Part shown: piece after piece, positions 1 to 11,860 of the stretch
Position numbering within the stretch: position 1 is the stretch's first letter
How the letters are laid out: every line of letters starts with the position of its first letter
Assembly: GCA_003260075.1 (NCBI GenBank)
Contig: QLIY01000253.1
Coordinates: forward strand, 117,640-181,639
DNA from: Phallusia mammillata
Taxonomy: Eukaryota; Chordata; Ascidiacea; Phlebobranchia; Ascidiidae
Reading direction: 5' to 3'
Length of the DNA stretch: 64,000 nucleotides
Made by a program: the position numbers and the translations under genes
Notes under the pieces: generated by a model
What the model was told of the DNA's origin: nothing
The model's database searches: none
The model's input: the letters and a program-made list of their open reading frames with translations, nothing else

Positions 1-1169
<1,169 letters not shown>

Positions 1170-3061
1170 GGTTGTAAACTTTTGTTGAATTCAAAACAAT
1201 TTAACAAATGGCCTGAAAAACATAAAAAATGAAGATGTTTTCACCTCTACAAATTTTAACATAGCAATAGTTACATATTCAAAACTATCAGTCTATCATT
1301 ACATGAAAATAAAATAAAAGTGCAACCATTCCCACCTTTGGTAAATTACAAACTTTTTTACATGACAAGTGGGCAAATTTTGGCTATTTTGCATACCCTT
1401 GAGAAAAGCTATTTAAGCCACAGCAGGCAGCATCCTAACAACCTAACAGCCTTGGATACCACCAATTTTGTGACAAAACCGTTTCAAAAACACAACTGTT
1501 GCTGTACATAAAATGATCTTGATATTTAGTCAGTCAGTTTCATGAATTAGTTACAGCTCTTTTTAAGAAACACAACTGTAGCTGTACATAAAATTAAAAC
1601 ATTCTGATTCTGATGTATTGTATGTTGTTTAGTCAATCAGTTTCATGCATTTTACAATTCAGCCATTGTTATTGCGACGAAATGTTTCTGAACACGTTGC
1701 CATAATATTTAAGGTACAATAACAACATAGTTTTTAATTTTATTTCTGAGATTAATCATAATCATAAAAGTTTCGCAAAACTTATTTTTATTTGGCACAA
1801 CTATTATTTGATCAAAATATTTTATTTTCGAAAATTTAAGTAGTTATTTTATCAGGGTGTTTGACTGTTTGGTAAAGAACCAAATTAGCAAAAAGTTTTT
1901 GTGTGTTATAGTACCTTGCAACTTACGGCTTGCCCTTTGTCAGACTGTCTTTGGTGTTTGCGATCAAAACTGAGATGTCACGAAATGATTTACAGGGCAG
2001 GTGGGGTAAAAAAAATTTTGTCGGAAAAGGCGGATGCAAGTTTTGAACATACGTTCCAATAGTTAATTCACACTGTAGTCTCTGTTTCAACTATCAAATT
2101 CGCAGTTCAAAGTTTTATAAAATATAGCCTTTTGATATTGACACATATATTTTCGAAATTACAGTATCTCCGGTGGTCGTTGTACTGCCAAAAGCATGAC
2201 AACCCAACATTTGTTGTGCCAAGTCACGAAACAGGATTACGCTCCGCACAGCACGTATAGTCGAGTTTGTCATTATATTAATGCATTTTATATCCGACAG
2301 ACAAAAAAAACTTGAGTGATTCACGATTTTTGATTAACGGTTCAAGGAATTTGCCACAGAAAGTGTTACTGGTAATTTTGTTTCACCGATGCGATCGCCA
2401 TTTCAAAACGTTTGACCCAGTTTAGGCATATTGCAATGCATCAAAATAATCATAAGCTTTCTGGCACCTATTAACTTTATGTTTTAAAATTAGGACGGTA
2501 AGTTTTTGTTGATTGCACGCGATTTACAAGGGCGACTTGCAAAAGTTGCACAAAAATGGTTGGTCAATTTACCTCGTTCAGATGACGACGTTTTAACAGC
2601 TATAAGCACCCGCAGGCAGGTACCGCCCAACAAGAACGAAACTTTTAGGTCACAGCTTTCGGATTGTGAAAAAGGACCTACAGTTGCTCATTCAAGGGGC
2701 GAGTATCAATTCATTCTGGGTGTCGACTTTTAATAACGAACTATTAGGCGTTTTCTCATATTTGGTAACAATGAGATAGAACAGTGAAGTTATATTTGAA
2801 ATGGACTATGAAATATATTTTTTGTGTGTTTTATTTCGGTGGTGTAACGCAGCATAGCATATTCTGCCAGTTTTGTGTTATGTTCACCTCTGTTGGCTAA
2901 CCATAGTATTCTGCTTTACACCACAAGCATCGGTTAGCTAATGTAAATATGAAACAACGACGCGGGCAGGGAATTTCCGAAGCACGGGAAGTTTAAATGG
3001 AGCGCTTTAAGAAAGTTCAGCTTTATCATGTGATCCTGATGTAGGCTAATTCAGAAACAAA

Positions 3062-3270
3062 CAAAAGCTGTAGGCTATTGGGGTTGTGTGCCGAAAATCG
3101 CGAATCTGTTCGTAGGAGTGTTATTTGTATTCACATGTTACATGCATAGGTGCGGAGAGAGGGGGGGGGGGCAAAAACTGTAGGCTATTGGGGTTGTGTG
3201 CCGAAAATCGCGAATCTGTTTATAGGAGTGTTATTTGTATTCACATGTTACATGCATAGGTGCGGAGAGA
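3062..3270. repeat. 99-bp direct duplication split by a G11 run
   Basis: Copies at 3062-3160 and 3172-3270 differ at about three positions and are separated only by G11 at 3161-3171. This is the first of six places in the window with this architecture. Confidence 0.9.
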
Positions 3271-4803
3271 ATCGCAGAATTTAAAGTTTGGTTTTCATTA
3301 TTGTTGAGGGGACCAAGCATACCAAATATATGAAAACAATTTTTCATCCTAACCATTATAAACCTAGATGTAAACGTAATGTATTTGTACAATACTAACA
3401 AAACTAACGTAATAAGTAGCGGTGAGCAATCGTGTTTTCCAAAACCGCTTTCGGCAATTATTAAACCCTGTGAGATTACAGCTTTTTCATCGGCCAGTCA
3501 CGATTTGGACGATTAACTCCAGATAAAAGCAGTCTGTGACGAAATAGGGTCCACAGTTTTGCCAAGTAACGCTTAGTTTTGAGTTGAAGAGAAAGGATTT
3601 TGACTTAGCCTACATTGTTCCAAAGCATAGCATCCTTTCGTTTGGTCGTGTGGTTGGAAATTTTAGTTGTGAGCATTCAGAGAACTATCTTGAAGGGAGT
3701 GTGTATTGTATTCTAAGAATCGTGATCGGTAAAGTACACTTGTTCGGCCTTGGCACTTTCACAGAGAGAAGATTTACGAGCAGCAGTACAAAAGGCCTTT
3801 CGGTTATATCACAAAACGTTTTATATTACAAAACTACTTTATCTTAGCAATAGCAAAGTATGTAGTGGTGGTGTTGAAAATGGAACGGGGCTATTTTTTA
3901 ACAAAACTATTTTTCACTGTGCGAAAAGTTAAAAGCTTGGTCAGACTTGTCACAGGCTTTTAAACCATTTATTGAGCGATGTGAAACTTATGTCACGTTT
4001 ATCGCCTATTGGTAACTTGTCAGGTACCTTACTTCAAGCGTGCTAAGCCGGCCATGCAGAAAGCTCGAGAAATGCTCCACCACTAATGATTAACTTGTAC
4101 GTAACAACCAATGTTTTTGATGTAATGTACTTTGCCTTGACATAACAGTGTATCTGACGTACAAAACGTAGGCAAAAGCCTTTATTAGATTGAAATAATG
4201 TTTAAGACACTTTATAACCGCATTTTGAATTCCTCAATTAAATGGATCCAAGTTGCAAACATCTAGGGCAGACAATTTACTTGTTAGCCAAGCTAATGTT
4301 TAGTTCGGCTTTTTTAGTTTTAAGTTACGAGCTAACTTCTTATGAGTCCACTTCCATGCACCTGAGCATGCGACAAGTGCCCGCTGTGGTAAAACAGCCG
4401 GGTAATGCCGGGTACATAAAAACTTGAGCAAAAACCATTGAGCGAATAATGTAGATGAGACGATTGGACGTTGTGTCTGTACCTAAACTTGAGAGTTTTT
4501 TTTGTAGTTTGAGAGTTCCGAGATTTAAGGCCTTCTTCAGACCAGCACTTCGGGTCTGGAGAGTGCCCTTCAGTTTTGAGCAACAAATGCCAAAACGTCA
4601 GTTTAATATGTATAAGATAGCTTACGGTTACGTGCTTGCGCTGCAGTTTAGTCGCAGGGATGTACAACTTTTCCTCTATGGCTGCCGCATCGCAATAACT
4701 TGTTTTACCAACGGCTGCCAAGCGTTTCTTGTTTTTGTTCATAAAATACTGATGTAAAAATAGGTTTATCTCACATGCATAAAATTCAGCTTAAAAAGCC
4801 AAG

Positions 4804-5090
4804 ATTAATTTCTTGATGCCCAGATTGAGCTGAACAGCCTAACGATAAGTCTTTATGCGTTTATGACACCACCATCTACATTGTGACGCGTGTATTGCCT
4901 TTTACGGTCCGTTCAACCGCAGGTTGTGCACTCCTGGTTTGGGGGGGGGGAATTAATTTCTAACTTGATGCACAGATTGAGCTGAACAGCCTAGCGATAA
5001 GTCTTTATGCGTTTATGACACCACCATCTACATTGTGACGCGGGTTGCCTTTTACGGTCCGTTCAACCGCAGGTTGTGCACTCCTGGTTT
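4804..5090. repeat. About 138-bp direct duplication split by a G10 run
   Basis: Copies at 4804-4940 and 4952-5090 both end in CTCCTGGTTT and flank G10 at 4941-4950. They differ by a few substitutions and small indels, as expected of two alleles. Confidence 0.9.
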
Positions 5091-6057
5091 AGATTCTCAA
5101 TGCTTGGTGCAGTAATTCGCCACATTCCTGTTTTTACATGATTTCCTCTTATGTGTGCTTACGTGTGCTTAATAGGTTGCTCTTCCAAATCACTTTGTAT
5201 TTTCCGTTTTTATTTTTCAAGCACAGTAGAAATACAATTAAGTAACATAGGTTTAAAAATTAGAAGGCCTATTATAATTATTATTTTGTCATAACTCTTG
5301 AAGCTCACTTTTATTTTCAGAGTGAGCACCCATTTGAGCATACAATAAATAAAAACAAAATTGTATTTTGCCGTTTTAAAAAACTTGTTGTGAGCTGCTG
5401 GTGAAAAGTAACATGCCGTCATACAATGCGTATTCAGATGAAGCATCGGTGACCAGCACTAACGTAAGAACCGAAATGTCATCTTAGTAATCGCAAATGT
5501 TTGCATGGTTTTCTATCAATCACTTTACAATTTCCTAGACCTTTAAATGTCAAACAGTTTTTTCAGATATTTTTTCTGTAACCAATGCCTTGTCATCTTT
5601 CTACAAAAAAACGCTTTCTTTAATGTGAACACTTTTACAAACCTCTAGCCAAAAGTTGTGGGACTTTGGTATGTCAACACTTTTTATGACTTTACAAGTT
5701 GCATTGTAACGTACCCAAGCCATTTCAGCAAAAACGTAATTGTCAGCAAAAAAGTAACGCTACTAAGTACTAACACAACAAAACAACTCACATCACACAA
5801 AGATTTGCTAAATACTAATAGGTAAAGAGCACTGTTATTTAAATTAGCCGTTAGATGCTGGGAAAAAGTTTTGGAACTAAATTTAAGTTTGGGACCAAAG
5901 TGTCTTTCGAAAGTTTGATGTTATTTTATGATTAAACCTGAACCTAAACCCGAATATCCTAACCATCGCCATTTTCACAGAATTTTCTTTAATATTTCCC
6001 GGCGCTTTTTACGCGACATATCGGTATTGAGTAATTTTTTCTGATGTAAGGGGAAAT

Positions 6058-6345
6058 TCTACTAACATAAGAACTTAAATTACCCAAAGTTTGCTAATTT
6101 CCGATAGATGGCTTAAAGAGCATAAAACAAAATTCTAAAACAAAATTCTGGTAAAATCCTGACAGTTTGGACTATTAGGGTTAAGTTGAGGTTTCGTTTT
6201 AAAATAACATTGAAACAAAGTTACAAACTTAGTTTCTGCCCTTGAATTATATTTATAACCCTATCCCTGTGTAACTTGTAATTTAAATAACTTTGCTCTT
6301 TGCGCCACCTATCGGTATTTACCAAACAAGAGCTACTAACACTGG
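6058..6345. mobile_element. MITE-like element with subterminal inverted repeats
   Basis: The left part (CCGATAGATGGCTTAAAGAG around 6102) is inverted at the right (CTCTTTGCGCCACCTATCGG, 6296-6315). The outer motif CTACTAAC occurs on both sides. The same motifs recur near 5765-5830 and at 8124-8303, so this is a dispersed family. There is no coding capacity. The exact right boundary is uncertain because the next element abuts it. Confidence 0.55.
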
Positions 6346-6530
6346 AATTTGGCTGGCGCCCGGTCTGGGAATTTCTAGTAGGTGGCGCAACGGAGCATAG
6401 GCGTTTATGGTGTTGATTCAGCAATTTGGGTTTATGGTAAGAATGATTGCTGAGTCAGCACCATAAACGCCTATGCTCTGTTGCGCCACCTACCAAACCG
6501 GGCCGTCAGCCGAGTTCCAGTGTTAGTAGT
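6331..6530. mobile_element. Palindromic foldback MITE
   Basis: The left arm begins AGCTACTAACACTGG at 6331 and contains GTAGGTGGCGCAACGGAGC and CATAGGCGTTTATGGTG. The right arm is the imperfect reverse complement, from CACCATAAACGCCTATG to CCAGTGTTAGTAGT ending at 6530, leaving a loop of about 40 bp. No coding capacity. It is adjacent to the related element at 6058-6345. Confidence 0.65.
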
Positions 6531-6622
6531 TCTACCGAAGTTCTACGTCAGTAGCTCTGTCGCTAAAGGGTTAGGACTCATGTGAGCATATTTCAAAAAA
6601 AAACATTTGCGCTTGTTTTGCA

Positions 6623-6829
6623 GCCAAACGGATGTAAAGCAGTGTACAAGAAATGGACGACGGGAGTTCGTGGTGTTATCGTCAAAACCATAATTGGGAT
6701 TATTTTCTTCGTCATTGCTTTCACCATTGGATATACGGTTGGTTACACAATACACAAATGTAAAGATGACTGTACGTCGTGTGTTACTACGATAGCCTCG
6801 GTGACCACAGTGCAAGCGGTACCCACTTA
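6623..6829 (+). CDS. Possible terminal exon of a membrane protein (tetraspanin-like tail?)
   Basis: A good 3' splice site (GCGCTTGTTTTGCAG, ending at 6622) precedes an open frame of 68 codons to a TAA. It reads PNGCKAVYKKW, then a hydrophobic helix (VKTIIGIIFFVIAFTIGYTV, about residues 20-40), then a short Cys-containing tail (HKCKDDCTSC). A Gly-Cys pair a short way before the last membrane helix, with a short cytoplasmic tail, is the layout of tetraspanin C-termini. I found no upstream exons with the other tetraspanin signatures, so it may be a different single-pass protein or a chance frame. Confidence 0.35.
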
Positions 6830-7595
6830 ATTCAAACTGTTCAACAATGTTTTTTAGTTGTCTCTAATTGCATTTGTGCGTGATTTATTTAACAAACAAA
6901 GCAACGATGATACGATTGGTCAATTTCTTCGCATGAGCGACCATGACATGTAGTAAAATTGCAAAATCTTTTTTTATTCATAATCAAATGCTTCAATGCA
7001 ATTTGGTTCATTTGCCATTTCTGTGTATGTATGTATTTTTACCTGTATTAAATTGAAATCATATTTGCCTTTTTGATAGTTCGTTACATGTATGTTGTTG
7101 TTGATCAAATGTGTGTTCCAAATATACATATGTAGTTTTTGTACTGCTATTCCTGGAGTACAAAAAAGGTTTACTCATGCTGTTCTATGTCTTGCCCTTA
7201 ATTTCACTGCTTTTGAAATGACAACTCGAGTTAGTTTTCTCGTTTATTTCTATTGCACGGCGATATAAACTATTTAGCTCTGTAGCATGCTTACAATACA
7301 GACAACATTTAACTTTATAATGGTATTGCACAAATTCAGGAGTACAACAAAATAAGATTTGGGATATTGCTGTTTCATGAAATAAATGAAACAATGGCAG
7401 GTTGCTACAATTGAAGACAATAATTTTAAAAAAACTTTTTGTGTTTGATTTTGGCAAATGATAATTAAAACACAATAATATTTTCGCAACCAGGAATGTT
7501 GGAAAGTTGCACAAACACATCGTGGAAACGTGATCCCCACCGTAAATATTTTTTTTTAGCTTAGTTTGTGCAGACAAGACAAGTTGTGTCTACAG

Positions 7596-7938
7596 CAGAG
7601 TTGTAAACGGGCTGAAATTGGAGTCCGAACCCGAAAGTACAAGCCCGAAACCAAACCCGATTCGTTTTTGAGAAGACCGTTTAGGCCGGAAAGTTTGATT
7701 GACAGGCCTTTACTTGAAGCCTCAGAAAAGACCAAGACAACAAACACAATAGACAATTGGTCTTAAACAAGGCGTTTTAGGGCTGTTTGACATTAGGTCA
7801 GGTCCAGCAAATAGCTACTTAAATTTGGTCAAAAAACAACAACACTGACACCGAGTGTAAAGTCAGGCCTGAATTAAGCCCCCTTTTTTAAGAAACCCAA
7901 GCCCAAACCTGAAAAGCCCGGCCCGACGTACAACTCTG
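7596..7938. mobile_element. Non-autonomous hAT element, 343 bp, 8-bp TSD
   Basis: Terminal inverted repeats CAGAGTTGTAAACGGGC and GCCCGACGTACAACTCTG are bounded by the exact target duplication GTCTACAG (7588-7595 and 7939-7946). The interior is rich in GCCCGA/CGGGC words. Diverged relatives lie near 21870-22030, 51360-51510 and 53460-53665. No transposase. Confidence 0.85.
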
Positions 7939-8123
7939 GTCTACAGTCGGGTATGTTTGATCAGACTTGGTTAAAAACGTTACAAACATATGATATTGTT
8001 GTGACAACACAAAGTAAAGCAAGCAGCTCTGCGATAACAATTGCTGGAGATGTGATGAGAAATTGAATAACAATGTTGAATTGTTTTGATATTGTGGTTT
8101 TTATGGTTTATTATGCGGTGGAG

Positions 8124-8303
8124 CTAGTAACGTGAGAACTCAAATTACAAAAGTTCCAAAATACTGATAGTTGGCGCAAAGAAGATTGACGCAAAATTGA
8201 AACGAACTCAAAAACAGAGTTCCTAACCCAGAAATAACTGTGCTCTTCACGCCATCTATCGACATTTTGCAAACGTTCGTAATTTGAGTATTCACGTTAG
8301 TGG
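8124..8303. mobile_element. MITE of the 6058 family
   Basis: Terminal inverted repeats of about 25 bp (CTAGTAACGTGAGAACTCAA at the left; TTGAGTATTCACGTTAGTGG at the right), with inner motifs CTGATAGTTGGCGCAAAGAA and TCTTCACGCCATCTATCGAC matching the 6058-6345 element. Non-coding. Confidence 0.6.
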
Positions 8304-8649
8304 TTATTCTTGCTATGCCGATCGATTTCTCAAAGTCATGTCGGTCTTAAGGCAGAATTTAATCGAAACGGTGTAAAAATATAAGATATAGACCGGGTAA
8401 ACAAATGTTACAAATGTACTGACATTTGTGACAATATGTCGACCCGTTTGTTTGTTTTGGAGATAAATTATACCGGCGTACAAAATAATTTCACTGCATT
8501 ACACTAGGTGGGCCGCTGCTGGTAACTGGTACATGACTTGGATAAAGACCAGAAAATAGGTCAGTCGTACCCAAAATAACGTGAATCTTCAAATACGCAC
8601 ATAAAGGACTTGTATACTTCACTTTTGAACCGTTCAAACTGTTCGAATA

Positions 8650-9825
8650 TTATGGCTGTGTTGAGCTTCCAGCCTCCGTAGCCATAATAGGCTGACTTTC
8701 ACCGCTAGTGGCCTTGGCTTGACCAGCAATTTTGCAGCATCGTAACAAACACTGATGAGGCCAAACCCCCTCAGTGTTTCGCACCAGCAAGCAGAAATGC
8801 AGCAGGTATATAAGTAAGGCAAGCCATCCGAATGAGTAGGAAGCTATGTAGTGGGTGTTTTTTCCAGCCAGAGATGTAACGATGCAATCGGCGACGAAGA
8901 GAAACATAAAGCAAACAGAGTAAATGGCGTACTGCGAAAAACGAAATTATTAGGACACAACAATTGATATTTATTGAGATTTTTTTCTGACTACTAAAAC
9001 TAATGCACCTAGCTTGCATGTCCAAAGTTCTTAGTTATACGGAAATCGTAAGTCTTCCCTATTCTTTTATTCAGCATTTTACAATTTCTATCAATGTTGT
9101 CTCAGTCGAAAACATAGTTCACCACAATACACATAAATTTAAACAGTTTTCCATACCTATGCGTGCAAAAATGCGAACTAGTACTATTTTATTACAACAG
9201 CGGTTTGCAAATGCTAAATTTACAGTTGTGGCGGAATGTAAAACACAATTACAACTTCATAATACAACACATTAAGTTAGTGCTAATAGGCTACATAGAC
9301 CGAATACCATGTAGGCCTAACTAGCAAAGTTACCTCAACCACAAACCACGTAGATCCAGTTATGCATCGTGTAGTTTCAGGTGGGGGTGCCAGTGGGTCG
9401 GAGGCAGTATCGGATGACTTCGAATGGAGATGATTTTGAACTTTGCGATGCGCTCCAGTGATGTAAAACACAAAAAAGAACCTGAATCGAAAGTAAATAT
9501 AAACCAATACGTTGCAAAAAAAACACTAAAACCTTAAGTAGCCTTAAGCCTTAAGGTCATATTTAAAAGTACTAGCCTACAGTTAAACTATTTGACAATA
9601 TTTTTTTAAAACAATTCCTTACAAGGTAATGAGCCACACAACAACGAAGACACCCAATGCAAACTGGAATCCAGGCAAGACATAAAACTTCTGAGAAGCC
9701 AAAAGACTCCAAGCAACCAGCATCAGTAGGATTTCTATCACTTGAAACAAGGCTTGGTAGGTTTTTAAATAAGTAAACCCTGTAGCGTTATCTTCTGAAG
9801 CCATGGCAACAGATCTTTTAGCCAC
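8650..9825 (-). CDS. MARVEL-domain membrane protein (CMTM/plasmolipin-like), three exons
   Basis: Exons 9825-9623, 9481-9334 and 8931-8650 (633 nt, 210 aa), all with GT-AG introns of 141 and 402 bp and consistent phase. Four hydrophobic helices follow the MARVEL layout: FQVIEILLMLVAWSLLA, FALGVFVVVWLITL continuing into FFFVFYITG, STWFVVEYAIYSVCFMFLFV (crossing the second splice junction), and FGWLALLIYLLHFCLL. Both ends appear cytosolic. A Ser/Thr/Pro-rich loop (SKSSDTASDPLAPPPETT) lies between helices 2 and 3. MARVEL proteins act in membrane apposition, vesicle traffic and myelin/tight-junction-like domains. The exact subfamily cannot be fixed from sequence reading. The ATG at 9825 is used; MASED eight codons downstream is an alternative start. 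Confidence 0.85.
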
Positions 9826-11860
9826 ACAAGCCTTAACATATAATCAATAAATTAGTCACACATTGCAAAATATCACTGCCCAATTTTAGCTATTTAAACG
9901 TAATAGAACTGTTGCAGTTATTTGCTACACACTTGAAACCTGATTACCTATAAGTTGCAGTAATCATTAATGTGTTTACCACTCACAACTGGGCCTCGGA
10001 AATTACCTCCCAGCTCAGCATTTCAAAAAAAATCTGTCTACTACAAAGCAGCCATATGGCAAGCGTCGCGACTGACAACAATCACTCAACAAACTTCCAT
10101 TGTTACACACTCATTCTAGAATCTGCTTATTGTTTTACGTTAAAACTAAGTATACACTTGCTTTTGAGCTAAGAAACTTTTTTGCACAACTATAACGCAA
10201 AAGTATATTTTGCAACATGTAAAAAGTTAGAACGCCCGCCATTTCCCAAAGCTTGATCACATCGCAGAGCTTAAAGCACTTCCTTCCTTAAACTGCTGCC
10301 CGCGAAGTTTGGTGAATGATATATAAGACAACTTTGAGAGCTTAGTAACTCACGCTGCCTAACCAATCGTGCGCTGGTTCGTGAAAGGCTTATTATTGGT
10401 TAACAATTGCCCTGAAACGCCCTTGTTAACCCGCAGAATGGCCTTTTTTGATAAACTGATGTAGGACCCGATTCATATTTCATGGCGAGTCAAGTCCACA
10501 TCGTGATAAAACTTGTGATGCAAACTGCTTTGCCCTTTTGGTTCGCAAAAACTCCTCACACTCCTTGCCGCAAAGAACCCAGTAGAATTTTTGCTACAAT
10601 TGCAGTATTGCTAGAATTTTCGAAACGGTGCTTTAAGAGGTTAATTTTGTCATTTTTTGTATTAAAAGGTGATTTATTTCAGCGGTGACATCACACTGCG
10701 GTCAGAAACATACGAAGAGAAGACAACGAAACAGTAGCAAGCGACCTTAAACAAAATTCGCGTAATGGCGTTCCGAATTGTTGAATGTTGCGCATGAAGG
10801 GGGAACCAACGTCTTGCTCCATTTTTGTACAGGGCAGTTTCCAATCCTAAAACAACACTTAACCTTTAGGTGCAAAGTTTAAAAAAATGAAAATTTGCAA
10901 TGGCGCAAATAAGATCCAAATTTGCATTTAACAATTTAGTTCAGTAATTGCTGTAACAAGCTTACAAGCGTCAATAAAAGAACAAAACATTTGGTAAAAC
11001 TTAATTGTGCCATGCCAATAATCAAGAAGCTACACAGAACAAAAACACTTAAATAGGGTTTTACCACTGAAGACACCTTTAAGACAAAAAGTTAACTGAC
11101 AACGTTAACAAGGTATTGTCAAGTGTTTTAAGTTCAAGGTTTCTTGATGGTTACCCCATTTTGAAGACTTTGATGATCCAGAAACTCTTGCAGACAGTCC
11201 ATGCACCATAGGTGACCTCTTTGTTGTCATTTTTTATTACCAACAATTACATTTTTAAATCTAAGCCAAAGTTTTACTTTAAACTCAATTCTTATATGCC
11301 ACTATTCACTACACTGACACAATTAGGTCACTATCAAGGCTTGATTCAATCTTTTAGCAGAAGGCTTTAGAAATATATTGGCACAAATTTTACACAAGTA
11401 CCACCAGTTTTTCGGTTCGGTCGGGCCAAAAATGAATGAGGGGGGTCAGTGTCGTGCAACCTAATTGAACCAATGAGAAATGGTGAGAGTGATACCAACA
11501 TTTTTCCATACTTTTGTCCACTAACTATCTACTACCAAACCAGGCACTTGCTGTATAATGGTTAAAACAAGGTGTACTTAATTACAATGTTAAATGCAAG
11601 GAAGGTATTTTTTCTTTGCACACCAAAAGCCCTTTTTTTTAAAAAGTGTCAGCATTTTGTTTTGTACTAGTAAGCAAAGTTCCCAAAGAAAAAGATTTTG
11701 CACAAAAGAAGATCATGTTAAGACCCAATCTTTTACTGGAAGTAAAATCAGAACCTTCCTTGCATTGAGGTAAATACAGTACCAACACATTACAGTCACA
11801 ACATTGCAGTTAAAATAATTGGCCTGCACAAAACAAGTAACATACCTAGAAAACGAAATC
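9826..11860. other. Intergenic between MARVEL gene and hnRNP gene
   Basis: Contains the putative promoter of the MARVEL gene and the 3' UTR of the hnRNP gene. No exon or clear repeat was recognised. The frame at 10482-10688 has no domain or splice context. Confidence 0.6.

Larger units (their letters stand above)
1170..6622. other. Gene-poor intergenic stretch
   Basis: No exon I can support. Short open frames on both strands (for example 2506-2733, 3584-3847, 4332-4757) have no recognisable domain and no convincing splice context. The stretch holds two direct duplications split by G-runs (3062-3270 and 4804-5090) and MITE-like inverted repeats at 6058-6530, listed separately. Confidence 0.6.
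6830..8649. other. Intergenic, repeats only
   Basis: No supportable exon. It contains a complete hAT-type element (7596-7938) and a MITE (8124-8303). Short reading frames on both strands across 7185-8073 are low-complexity or lie in repeats. Confidence 0.6.

Noticed and set aside
2506..2733. Open frame of 75 codons, plus strand
   Set aside because: No domain, no upstream exon, start is not in a good context; probably chance.
3584..3932. Overlapping open frames of 87 and 60 codons
   Set aside because: The first has no ATG at its start; both lack domains and splice context.
4332..4757. Open frames on both strands (136 and 100 codons)
   Set aside because: Antisense overlap and low-complexity content, no family resemblance, inside a repeat-rich spacer.
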